A DNA stretch of 64,000 nt from Perlabentimonas sp034003245. Lineage in GTDB: Bacteria; Bacteroidota; Bacteroidia; Bacteroidales; Tenuifilaceae. A program made the position numbers and the translations under genes. The stretch spans positions 145,466 to 209,465 of the forward strand of contig JAVEYY010000002.1 in assembly GCA_034003245.1 (NCBI GenBank), given 5' to 3'. The stretch's first letter is position 1; every line of letters begins with the position of its first letter. Under the pieces are notes generated by a model. That model was not told where the DNA came from. It saw nothing but the letters and a program-made list of their open reading frames with translations, and made no database searches. Positions 53,947-61,888 of the stretch are shown in pieces.

Positions 53947-56631
53947 ATGAGCAAGGCCTATAACTCGGATTGGTTACAGCAGATGGGCGATCTTTTAGAT
54001 GGCCTAAACGATATTGTGCTAGTGGTAAATCCTGTAAACGGAGCGTTGCATTATTGGAATCAAGCGGCTCGCCTTTTCTTTGCTGGCAGCGCGGATAGCC
54101 CAGAGCATCCCGATGTAAAATCCCTATTTGCCGATTCTCAGCCCTTGCTAGGCCATATCAACGGCTTGGAAGCCTCCCAGGTTAAAAGCCTTCGTGTAAC
54201 GGCTATTGCCAGTAAGGGAAGCACTGATGTAGTGGTTGTGGCCAAGCCAATTTCACTCTTAGGGGAAAAAGCGGTAAGGATTTTGGTGGAACCTTTAGTC
54301 CACGCTAACTTTCAGCCCGATACGGATAACCTAAAGGTTTTTGAGGTTTTCTTTAAAAACAATACCCTGCCGTTAATTCTTGTCGATTTCGACAGCTTAC
54401 TTATCCTCAACGTAAACAGGATAACCCTGGAGTTTTTTAACACTCCACTTTCCGAGATAGTGGGTAAACCTTTATCACTTTTTAGCGAGCTGCCTGCGGC
54501 TGAGTTTAACAGAACACTCTCGAGTTTTGTAACCAATAGCTACTCGGGATTTGAAATTGCTTTTAGAACATCGCAGAATCAAATGCGCGAGGTTGAACTT
54601 CACTACACGTTGGCTCGGTTTACCGGGCAAAACCTGCTACTATGCGCCCTGGTTGATATCTCAATGCGAAATCAAGCTTTTGGAGAACTCCATAATATCA
54701 AGAATAATCTTGCGCAGGAGGTAGCCCGCCAAACCAAGGATCTGATTCGAATTAACAACTCCCTACTGGAGCAAATCCGGTTTAGGCGCGAAACCGAGAA
54801 CGAGCTTCGCCAGTCGCACAAGCTGTTTATGCTTCTTTTCCAGATGAATCCCAATGGGCTTGTGCTAAAGGATAACGCAACCCAAAAAGTTGTGGATGTA
54901 AACCAAAGTTTTCTTAACACCTTCCGGTTTAAAAGTCCTGATGTAATTGGTAAGTCCGTGTCCGAAATGGGAATAATCTGCAATACTCAGGAGTACGACC
55001 AAATCCAGGAAAAGATAAAAGTGCAGGGAAGCGCAAATCAGGTTCCCCTAACCCTCAATACTAACCAGGGGCATGCGCTCTTTACCCTTTACAGCGGTGG
55101 GATCATTAAGCTCGAAAAGGAAGCGTTTACGCTCGAGGTGTATCAGGATATAACTCAGCAGCAAATAGTACAGCAAAAGCTGGCCGAAAACGAGGAGAAG
55201 TATCGCACCATGTTCAGTAATGCCATTGTTGGAATTGTGCGTATTGATGCCATTGAGGGCGTAATTACCAGTTGCAATGAGCAGTTTGCAAAGATGCTCG
55301 GCTATAAAGCCGAACGCTATATACTTGGAAAGTCATTCGGGCGGTTTTTCACAGATGACGGGTATTGCAAAAAGTTAATAGATAATCTGCGAAGAATTGG
55401 AACAGCGGTTTATGAGTTTGAGTTGAAAACGAGGTCGGGCAAAAGCATTTGGGTGGTCGATCATGCCACCATTAACCTTAAGGAGCGATATATCGATAAG
55501 GTAATAATCGATATAACCGATCGAAAGTTTATGGAGTCGCTGCTCGCACAAAACGAGAATCGTTTCCGCAGCATGATCGAAAAGGCTTCGGGACTTATTA
55601 TTGTGGTTAGCAGGGAGGGAGAAATTAAGTACCTAAGCCCATCGATTCATACGGAACTCGGATATTCCATTGAGAACTTTGCCGCGCGAACACTTTTCGA
55701 CTTTATACATCCTAACGAATGCAATAGGCTAGCCGAGCAGCTTAAGCAGGGCTCTTTCTCGCCCACCGATACCTTTGAAATAGGTGTTCGACATAAGAAC
55801 GGATACTACAGAACCTACGAGTATAGCGCCACCGATATGACCCAAAACCCTGCTGTTGATGGCATAATTATCAACGCCCGCGATATTACTGAGCAGATTA
55901 GGGCGCGCGAGGAGATCAGCGCTACCCTTCTGCGCGAGCAGGAGCTTAGCCGCCAGAAAACGCAGTTTATCTCCACGGTTTCGCACGAGTTTCGAACTCC
56001 CCTTACCAATATCTCCTTGAATATTCAGCTTCTAACCAAATACGTTAAGGAGGGGAAATCCGTTAGAATTCAGAATAGTCTCGATAGGATGGTTAATGCC
56101 GAGAAAAGGCTTACCGCCCTGCTCAACGAGGTTTCCTTGGTGAGCAAGGACCAGAGCGGTCGATTGCGCTTTTCACCTGAAAGTTGGGATATTAACATCC
56201 TAATCGATAGCCTGCTCGATCAGCTATCGTACCTTATGCAGCCCATGGTGAGGGTGAATAGGATTAGCTTTAAACCCGAGCAGGCTATGCTCGACAAAAC
56301 CCTGCTGCTACACATAATGGCTAACCTGCTCGGAAATGCCATAAAGTACTCGCCTCCCACTAAGGAAATTACCCTAACTATCGAGGTTGACCCTGGTAGT
56401 AAGCTAATAGTAAAGGTTAGGGATCAGGGGATTGGTATACCCGAAAGCGAGCTTCCATTTCTTTACGACCCCTATTTCAGAGCCTCAAATTCTAAGCATA
56501 TTAGCGGAACGGGGCTGGGCTTAAGCATAGCTAAGCGCTGTGTGGAACTTCACGGTGGCAGCCTCGAATGCAATACCAAGGAAGGCGTTGGCACCGAATT
56601 TATCTGCTCAATTCCGTTGAAAAAGTCATAA
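53947..56631 (+). CDS. Multi-PAS sensor histidine kinase (about 5 PAS - HK)
   Basis: The 894-residue protein has no membrane helix. PAS-like domains start near residues 10 (weak), 125, 290, 415 and 537; a coil lies at 245-290 (IKNNLAQEVARQTKDLIRIN). HisKA has His680 (STVSHEFRTPLTN) and the ATPase domain shows MANLLGNAIKYSPP, DQGIGIPESELP and GTGLGLSIAKRC. This kinase core is of the EnvZ/PhoR-like SHEFRTPLT type, unlike the SHEIRTPMN cores of the two hybrids. It lacks a receiver and starts 73 bases after the giant kinase; the LuxR-type regulator 17 bases downstream is its likely partner. Confidence 0.93.
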   Translation: MSKAYNSDWLQQMGDLLDGLNDIVLVVNPVNGALHYWNQAARLFFAGSADSPEHPDVKSLFADSQPLLGHINGLEASQVKSLRVTAIASKGSTDVVVVAKPISLLGEKAVRILVEPLVHANFQPDTDNLKVFEVFFKNNTLPLILVDFDSLLILNVNRITLEFFNTPLSEIVGKPLSLFSELPAAEFNRTLSSFVTNSYSGFEIAFRTSQNQMREVELHYTLARFTGQNLLLCALVDISMRNQAFGELHNIKNNLAQEVARQTKDLIRINNSLLEQIRFRRETENELRQSHKLFMLLFQMNPNGLVLKDNATQKVVDVNQSFLNTFRFKSPDVIGKSVSEMGIICNTQEYDQIQEKIKVQGSANQVPLTLNTNQGHALFTLYSGGIIKLEKEAFTLEVYQDITQQQIVQQKLAENEEKYRTMFSNAIVGIVRIDAIEGVITSCNEQFAKMLGYKAERYILGKSFGRFFTDDGYCKKLIDNLRRIGTAVYEFELKTRSGKSIWVVDHATINLKERYIDKVIIDITDRKFMESLLAQNENRFRSMIEKASGLIIVVSREGEIKYLSPSIHTELGYSIENFAARTLFDFIHPNECNRLAEQLKQGSFSPTDTFEIGVRHKNGYYRTYEYSATDMTQNPAVDGIIINARDITEQIRAREEISATLLREQELSRQKTQFISTVSHEFRTPLTNISLNIQLLTKYVKEGKSVRIQNSLDRMVNAEKRLTALLNEVSLVSKDQSGRLRFSPESWDINILIDSLLDQLSYLMQPMVRVNRISFKPEQAMLDKTLLLHIMANLLGNAIKYSPPTKEITLTIEVDPGSKLIVKVRDQGIGIPESELPFLYDPYFRASNSKHISGTGLGLSIAKRCVELHGGSLECNTKEGVGTEFICSIPLKKS

Positions 56632-56648
56632 TTAATTCATGCGCACCT

Positions 56649-57620
56649 ATGAGCAAAAAAGTACTCCTGATTGAGGACGACGATGATCTCCGCGAAACCA
56701 CCCTTGAGCTCCTTGCCGACGAGGGATACACCCCTTTTGCAGCAAGTAATGGCGCGCAGGGTATTCAGCTGGCGCTGCAGCATAACCCCGATGTGATTGT
56801 CTGCGACATCAATATGCCCGGGCTTTCGGGCTACGAGGTCTACAATATGCTACATCAGGTCAATACCACGGCGGTTATTCCCTTTATCTTCCTCTCGGCC
56901 AAGTCGACCCGCGACGAGATCCTTGCGGGCCTTCACCTAGGAGCCGACGACTACATCACCAAACCCTTCGAGTTTGTTCAGCTGGTTGAGGTGATTCAGA
57001 AGCGCATCGATCTGCGTAGGAAGATTGCCAATCAGCACGACGAGAATTTTCGCGTTCTCTTCGAAAATACCCATAGCCCAGCGTTTATCCTTAATCAGCT
57101 AAACGTTGAGTATGTCAATAAACCTTTTATGAAGCTGTTTGGCTATGGGATGGAAGAGCTCGAGGGTATCTCCATTACAAATATCCTTCAACCCGAGTCG
57201 TTGGAGAAATTCTCCGCATTGGTCGAGCAGTGCAACGATGGACTTCGCAAATGCTTTAACCTAACCATCGATTTTCTCAACAAGAGTAATGAGCCCGAAA
57301 CCGTTGTGCTCAATGGCAGCCAAATCCATTTTAAGGGGCTGCCTAGCATTATCTGTACGGTTGCTCCTCTGGTCAAGGAGGCTCCCGTTACAAGCACATC
57401 CACCAAAACGAGCAATACTTCGGACGTTACCGATCGCGAAAGGGATGTCCTGGAGTTAATCTGCCAGGGCTACACCAATGCCGAGATTGCCGACAAGTTA
57501 TTTGTAAGCGAGCGAACGGTGGAAGGGCACAAAGCCCGACTATTCTCAAAAACTGGCGCCAAAAACGCCGTGGCCTTGGCCATGTGGGCAGTAAAGAACA
57601 ACCTCTTTGAGGTTAAGTGA
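56649..57620 (+). CDS. Response regulator: receiver - PAS - LuxR-type HTH
   Basis: From ATG 56649 the protein has 323 residues. The receiver (1-125) has the acidic pocket EDDDD, Asp53 in VCDINMPG, and the conserved Lys in YITKPFEF. A PAS domain spans about 133-250 (FRVLFENTHSPAFILNQLNVEY). The C-terminal LuxR/FixJ HTH is at 258-320 (DVTDRERDVLELI, GYTNAEIADKLFVSERTVEGHKARL). It should activate or repress promoters when phosphorylated; the internal PAS adds a second input. It is the last gene of the proposed cheBR unit and the likely target of the kinase 17 bases upstream. Confidence 0.94.
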   Translation: MSKKVLLIEDDDDLRETTLELLADEGYTPFAASNGAQGIQLALQHNPDVIVCDINMPGLSGYEVYNMLHQVNTTAVIPFIFLSAKSTRDEILAGLHLGADDYITKPFEFVQLVEVIQKRIDLRRKIANQHDENFRVLFENTHSPAFILNQLNVEYVNKPFMKLFGYGMEELEGISITNILQPESLEKFSALVEQCNDGLRKCFNLTIDFLNKSNEPETVVLNGSQIHFKGLPSIICTVAPLVKEAPVTSTSTKTSNTSDVTDRERDVLELICQGYTNAEIADKLFVSERTVEGHKARLFSKTGAKNAVALAMWAVKNNLFEVK

Positions 57621-57697
57621 AATTAGCCCTTGGCCCTTAGCCCTTAGCCACAAATAGCACAAAGGAGTTCACAATGCACACAAATAAATAATGCAAA

Positions 57698-57731
57698 AAA
57701 AGTTTTATGAAACGAATTTCATAAAACTTTT
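57698..57731 (+). terminator. Perfect 15-pair hairpin ending the cheBR unit
   Basis: AAAAGTTTTATGAAA pairs with TTTCATAAAACTTTT around CGAA, 77 bases past the LuxR regulator stop. The stem is AT-rich, with four Ts at its end. Confidence 0.5.
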
Positions 57732-58245
57732 CCCACTCAATGCTGTTAAGCCTTCTAGAACTTTTTACCAACCATTTTTGAGTATTATACCAAAATCTTT
57801 AAACTTCATTATTTGATATTCGGTGTTCATTATTCGATATTCAATATTCTTAGTTCTTGGCTTCGGTCTTCCCTCGTTATCCTGCCAAAGTGCGGCAGTC
57901 TCCCGAGGCAGGCGTCTTTTAACTTTTAACTCTAAACTATAAACCTAACCACATAGAAATCATAGTTTACAAATGGGTACATAGCGTTCTTGGCTCTTTG
58001 CTCTTAGCCCTTTGCTTCGGTCTTCGGTCTTCCAACTTCAAAATTCGTTATTCATTATTCGATATTTCGCTCTTCGCCTTTTCACCACAAATGACACCAA
58101 GGAATTTACAAAGCACACAAAAAACTACCCAGCCCCTGAATCGCTAATCATTATTCGTTGTTCGATATTCGATATTCGGTGTTCGACATTCTCTCTTGCC
58201 CTTCGCTCTTAGTCCTTGGCTCTTAGCCCTTGGCTTCGGTCTTCC

Positions 58246-58287
58246 AACTCTAAACTTTAAACTCTAAACTCTAAACTCTAAACTCTA
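58246..58287. repeat. Heptanucleotide tandem array AACTYTA, 6 units
   Basis: Six consecutive seven-base units read AACTCTA, with one AACTTTA, and a broken seventh unit follows. The same heptamer forms the array at 59625-59680. It lies about 30 bases beyond the stop of the receiver gene at 58321. Confidence 0.9.
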
Positions 58288-58320
58288 AACTTACAACACA
58301 CAACTCACCCCCTAATCCCT

Positions 58321-58731
58321 TCACTCCACCCTCTCAGGTATATTAAGTAGATTCTTAACTCCCATCAGCAGCGCTTTCACCTCAAATGGTTTGCTAAATA
58401 CCAGGTTTGCCCCCAGCTCCTTGGCCATTTTCAGGTAGTCGCGCGAGTCGAAGTAACCTCCTCCCGAAATGGCGATTAGCCGGGTTTTAGGATACGTTTT
58501 GCTTATCCAGATAATTACCTCCAGCCCATCCTCCTCGGGCATAACAATATCGGTGATAATAAGCTCGTAGGGAGTGGCGTTGTGCAACCTAATCCCCTCG
58601 CGCCCGTTGCTGGCGGTATCTACCTCAAATCCTTCGTCCACTAGAATTTCCTGAACCGACATGGCCAACTCCCGATCATCGTCAATAATAAGTATCCTCC
58701 TTTTGCTGCTGGTGCTGGTAAGTTCAAACAT
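58321..58731 (-). CDS. Single-domain response regulator (CheY-like)
   Basis: The 136-residue protein is one receiver domain with the acidic triad DDD at 17-19, phospho-accepting Asp61 (IITDIVMPEEDG), the Ser/Thr switch at AISGGG and Lys in VFSKPFE. There is no output domain. It may serve a kinase of the cheBR unit or the chemotaxis genes next to it. It is separated from cheW by 176 bases that include a CCCGTCA array. Confidence 0.93.
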   Translation of the reverse strand: MFELTSTSSKRRILIIDDDRELAMSVQEILVDEGFEVDTASNGREGIRLHNATPYELIITDIVMPEEDGLEVIIWISKTYPKTRLIAISGGGYFDSRDYLKMAKELGANLVFSKPFEVKALLMGVKNLLNIPERVE

Positions 58732-58860
58732 GACTTTTGTGGATTAGTTTTGCTTGTTAATGTATGCAAATTCATTAATTCTTGGGGTAATTTCGCTTTA
58801 GGCTTTTAGGTTATGTGCGGGCCGATTAGCTGTTACATCTTGTGAACTCCCAACTTTCAA

Positions 58861-58910
58861 CCCGTCACCCGTCACCCGTCACCCGTCAACTTTCAACCCG
58901 TCACCTGTCA
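58861..58910. repeat. CCCGTCA heptanucleotide array running into the cheW stop codon
   Basis: Four exact CCCGTCA units (58861-58888), the spacer ACTTTCAA, one more CCCGTCA and a variant CCTGTCA. The last TCA of the variant is the complement of the cheW stop codon TGA (58908-58910). Confidence 0.9.
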
Positions 58911-59429
58911 CGAAATCTCCTCAATGGTCTCCAACTTTTTGGTCTCGACAGTCTTTTCCAATAACGAGGTAAGGTCGTTGGCCGAGAAGATGGCGTCCAT
59001 ATCCAGAATCATCACAAACTTCTCGTCGATGGTGGCAACGCCCTCGATAAACTCGCTGCGATACCGGCTGCCAATGCTAGGGGCGGGCATTATTTGGTTC
59101 TGCTCAATCTCAAGTACAGCCTGAACGCCATCCACCAGCGCTCCAATCTGGATCGATTCATTATCAACAGTGATATCAAGAACTATAATACAGGTATTGG
59201 TGGTGTATACGGTTGGGCTCATCCCAAACTTCACCCGGGTATCAATCACGGGTAGTACGGTGCCCCGCAGGTTTATCACCCCTTTCATATACTCTGGTGC
59301 CCGGGGTACAGTGGTAATCTTGCTTAGCTCAAGGATATTGAGCACCTTGCTGGCATGTGCCGCAAACTCCTCTTCGCCCAGCTTGAACGATAGGTAGGAG
59401 TTGATCTTTATTTCTTGATTCTCTTTCAT
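58908..59429 (-). CDS. cheW: Chemotaxis coupling protein CheW
   Basis: The 173-residue protein has the CheW fold: YLSFKLGEEEFAAHASKVLNI, TTVPRAPEYMKGVINLRGTVLPVID and the IGALVDGVQAVLEI segment. It links a chemoreceptor to CheA. A chemoreceptor gene lies upstream on the same strand, but no cheA is in this window. The C-terminal tail (ENDLTSLLEKTVETKKLETIEEIS-like, charged) exceeds the usual end by a few residues. A hairpin lies in its leader at 59451-59479. Confidence 0.95.
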   Translation of the reverse strand: MKENQEIKINSYLSFKLGEEEFAAHASKVLNILELSKITTVPRAPEYMKGVINLRGTVLPVIDTRVKFGMSPTVYTTNTCIIVLDITVDNESIQIGALVDGVQAVLEIEQNQIMPAPSIGSRYRSEFIEGVATIDEKFVMILDMDAIFSANDLTSLLEKTVETKKLETIEEIS

Positions 59430-59450
59430 GGCTTTGGTGTTTTTTAGTTT

Positions 59451-59479
59451 AGCGTTTCTGCCATCATACTAGAAACGCT
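59451..59479 (-). promoter_or_regulatory. Leader hairpin or operator before cheW
   Basis: AGCGTTTCT and AGAAACGCT are perfect nine-base arms around an eleven-base loop, 21 bases before the cheW start. It could be a dimeric repressor site or an mRNA leader hairpin. Confidence 0.45.
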
Positions 59480-59513
59480 TTCGGTTTCTCTTCCCTCTCT
59501 TCTGAGGCGTAAT

Positions 59514-59620
59514 TAAAATCTCAGTGGAACTCTGGTTAAACTCATTGAAACTATGTGGGATTCTTCAATCTTGTTACTTAGGAGATTCTCAATTAGGTTA
59601 CAAGTTCCACTGAGATTTTA
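59514..59620. repeat. Perfect 18-base inverted repeat enclosing 71 bases
   Basis: TAAAATCTCAGTGGAACT at 59514-59531 is the exact reverse complement of 59603-59620. The enclosed 71 bases contain no open frame. I saw no flanking target duplication, so a small non-autonomous element is possible but unproven; a structured RNA at the 3' side of the chemoreceptor transcript is the alternative. Confidence 0.85.
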
Positions 59621-59624
59621 CGTC

Positions 59625-59680
59625 AACTTTAAACTCTAAACTCCAAACTCTAAACTTTAAACTTTAAACTTTAAACTTTA
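59625..59680. repeat. Heptanucleotide tandem array AACTYTA, 8 units
   Basis: Eight seven-base units: AACTTTA, AACTCTA, AACTCCA, AACTCTA and four AACTTTA. The unit is the same as at 58246, 1.4 kb away on the other side of cheW. Confidence 0.9.
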
Positions 59681-59682
59681 AA

Positions 59683-59746
59683 CTCTGTGCCTCTGTGTCT
59701 CTGTGTCTCTGTGTCTCTGTGTTTCGGTGTCTCTGTGTTTCGGTGT
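59683..59746. repeat. Octanucleotide tandem array CTCTGTGT/TTCGGTGT, 8 units
   Basis: CTCTGTGC, four CTCTGTGT, then TTCGGTGT, CTCTGTGT and TTCGGTGT, in perfect eight-base register. It ends three bases before the complement of the chemoreceptor stop codon. Confidence 0.9.
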
Positions 59747-59749
59747 TCC

Positions 59750-61846
59750 CTAAAAATTCTCAAACTCGCTATCGTTGCTGGCTACCTTGGCCTTGCTGGT
59801 CACCTCTTGGAACGCTCTACCCGATTCTCCATTGGTCATCTTAAGCGTAACCCCTTTCGCTTTAGGAGCATTGGCTTGCTTAACTACAGGTGCAGCGGCT
59901 GGTTTGGGGGCGTAATGCTTCTCGTTCTTAAACTTGGTTACCCTGCCGCTATCTACTCTAAAGTAGCTGATTATCTCCTTCAGCTGCTCGGCCTGACTGC
60001 TCAGTTCCTCAGCGCTGGTGGCCATCTCCTCGCTGGCGGCCGCATTCTGCTGGGTTACCTGGTTAAGCTGCTGTATGGCGGTGTTCACCTGATCGGCTCC
60101 ACTGGTTTGCTCCATGCTGGCGGCGGCAATCTCCTGTACCAGTTTGGCAGTCTTCTCAATCTCGGGGATCAGGTCCTTCATTAGTGCCGATGCGGTTTCG
60201 GTTACGTTCACGCTTTTGCTCGACAGGGCAACAATCTCGTCGGCGGCAATCTTACTGCGCTCGGCCAGCTTGCGCACCTCGGCGGCCACCACGGCAAACC
60301 CTCGTCCCTGTTCGCCTGCCCGGGCTGCCTCAACAGCAGCGTTAAGCGCCAGGATATTGGTTTGGAAGGCTATGTCGTTGATAATGCCTATTTTCTCTGC
60401 AATATTCTTAATGGAAACCAAGCTCTCCTGCGATGCGTTACCTACCTTTTTAACACCCTCCTGTACTTTCTGCGATATCTTATCGGCCTCCTGGGCATTA
60501 TCGGTATTCTGCTGGATATTGGCGGCCATCTCCTCCATGGAGCTGCTTACCTCCTCGGCGCTCGATGCCTGCTCGCTGGCACCCTGCGATACCTGCTGGC
60601 TGCCCGAGCTCATCTGCATGCTGGCTGCAGCAATATTATCGGAGCCCACCATCACGCTGCCAATTACCTCCTTCAGCTTCACCACCATATTCTGCATGGC
60701 GCCGGCAAGTTGACCCACCTCGTCCTTTCGGTCGGTAATCTCATTCTCCAGTTCAGCCGTTAAATCGCCATCTGCTATGCTTTGGGCAAAGCCCACACCT
60801 TTTATTAGAGGATTTGAAATCATTCGGGTAATAAGCAGACCAAGAGCTATAGCCAGTACAAGGCCTATAACTATTCCGCCCAGTACCATCGCATCAGAGG
60901 TTGCCACGGCATTATCTCCCTCAGCTACCGATGTCTCAGTTTCATGCTCATTTAGGGTTATAACCTTTTTGAGTACAGCCAAGCACTCGTTCTGTAGCAA
61001 GCGGGCCTCGTTCATGTTCAGCTTCTCTGCTTTCTCAAAAAGATTTACAGCTTGTTGTGCTTCGGCAATGGCTACTTCAAAGCCGGCAAATACACCTTGT
61101 GCGCTGGGGATCATAACCGTTTCATACATTCTCCAAGCCTGATCCCTATTGCCACTATTCACTAACCTTTTGATATCATGCACAGCCTGGTGAAACTGTT
61201 TGTGGGGCACGCTTAAATCACTAAGGGCCTTTCTAATATTTGGGTTTTGCGATGTAACGCTGGGGAGCCAGTGCCCCAGGCGGCAGGCTGTGTGGTCATC
61301 GCCTCCATCAAAGGTTCGGCCCCCGCGTATGGTATTGGCGATGTTAACCTGTAGGAGGTAGTGGTCGCCTTGGAAGGTTTGGAGATCTTTCAGAAACGCC
61401 ATCGGGTAAGCAATATCAATTTCAGTCACTTTGGCCATGGCCTCCTCAAAGGCGATGTTAGCCTGGCGCCACTCCTCCATTTTTTTCCGGAACTCACTCC
61501 AGAGCGCAGCTTCCTCCTGCGATTGGTCATGCTTTTCAAAATCCTCTAGTGCCTTGCGGTAGCGATCACGAGCTGCGGCAATGTTGGTGAACTGTCGTTC
61601 CCTGTCCTGTGGGTTGAGGTTAGGGTTTAGTAGGGTACGGTGCGCTGCCCGTAGGTTTTCGAAACCTGTTTCAATCTCCTTTAGACTCTCAATGCTGGGT
61701 AGCCGAACACCCGCCACATCGTGAAACGATTTTGCTACACTATTCAATCCAGCGTAACCAATTATTCCAACTACGAGGGTAATAAGGGCAACAATCCCAA
61801 ACCCCATCATAATTTTTGTTCCAATTTTTAGATCTTTAAATTTCAT
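59750..61846 (-). CDS. Methyl-accepting chemotaxis protein with periplasmic CZB-like zinc domain
   Basis: The 698-residue receptor has a first membrane helix at about 14-34, a helical periplasmic region up to about 325 and a second helix near 325-347, then HAMP and a long cytoplasmic hairpin with the tip IAFQTNILALNAAVEAARAGE. Within the periplasmic part lies a CZB-type zinc motif: QGDHYLLQVNIAN, DDHTACRLGHWLPS and VPHKQFHQAVHD, giving the usual three His and one Cys ligands. CZB domains are mostly cytoplasmic and C-terminal, so this position is less common. A strong GGGAGGA ribosome site (61860-61854) stands seven bases before the ATG, rare here. It follows the receiver gene at 61889 by 42 bases. 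Confidence 0.94.
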   Translation of the reverse strand: MKFKDLKIGTKIMMGFGIVALITLVVGIIGYAGLNSVAKSFHDVAGVRLPSIESLKEIETGFENLRAAHRTLLNPNLNPQDRERQFTNIAAARDRYRKALEDFEKHDQSQEEAALWSEFRKKMEEWRQANIAFEEAMAKVTEIDIAYPMAFLKDLQTFQGDHYLLQVNIANTIRGGRTFDGGDDHTACRLGHWLPSVTSQNPNIRKALSDLSVPHKQFHQAVHDIKRLVNSGNRDQAWRMYETVMIPSAQGVFAGFEVAIAEAQQAVNLFEKAEKLNMNEARLLQNECLAVLKKVITLNEHETETSVAEGDNAVATSDAMVLGGIVIGLVLAIALGLLITRMISNPLIKGVGFAQSIADGDLTAELENEITDRKDEVGQLAGAMQNMVVKLKEVIGSVMVGSDNIAAASMQMSSGSQQVSQGASEQASSAEEVSSSMEEMAANIQQNTDNAQEADKISQKVQEGVKKVGNASQESLVSIKNIAEKIGIINDIAFQTNILALNAAVEAARAGEQGRGFAVVAAEVRKLAERSKIAADEIVALSSKSVNVTETASALMKDLIPEIEKTAKLVQEIAAASMEQTSGADQVNTAIQQLNQVTQQNAAASEEMATSAEELSSQAEQLKEIISYFRVDSGRVTKFKNEKHYAPKPAAAPVVKQANAPKAKGVTLKMTNGESGRAFQEVTSKAKVASNDSEFENF

Positions 61847-61888
61847 AGCTTTGTCCTCCCGATTTTTTTTAAGATCCTTTTAACGATC

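Larger units (their letters stand above)
57621..58320. other. Non-coding low-complexity gap with phrase-like repeats
   Basis: No open frame here looks real. The 700 bases consist of recurring words: TTAGCCCTTAGCC / CTCTTAGCCCTTTG / TCTTAGCCCTTGG; CTTCGGTCTTCC four times; TTATTCGATATT and TTCGATATTCGG variants five times; CACAAATxxxACxxAAGGA twice. The array at 58246 and the hairpin at 57698 lie inside. The gap separates convergent genes, so it may just collect neutral repeats. Confidence 0.7.

Noticed and set aside
58246..58287. Telomere-like repeat
   Set aside because: The heptamer resembles the plant CCCTAAA unit only loosely, the array is short, and genes continue on both sides, so no chromosome end is indicated.
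59514..59620. Insertion sequence
   Set aside because: No target duplication and no transposase frame between the 18-base arms; recorded as an inverted repeat only.
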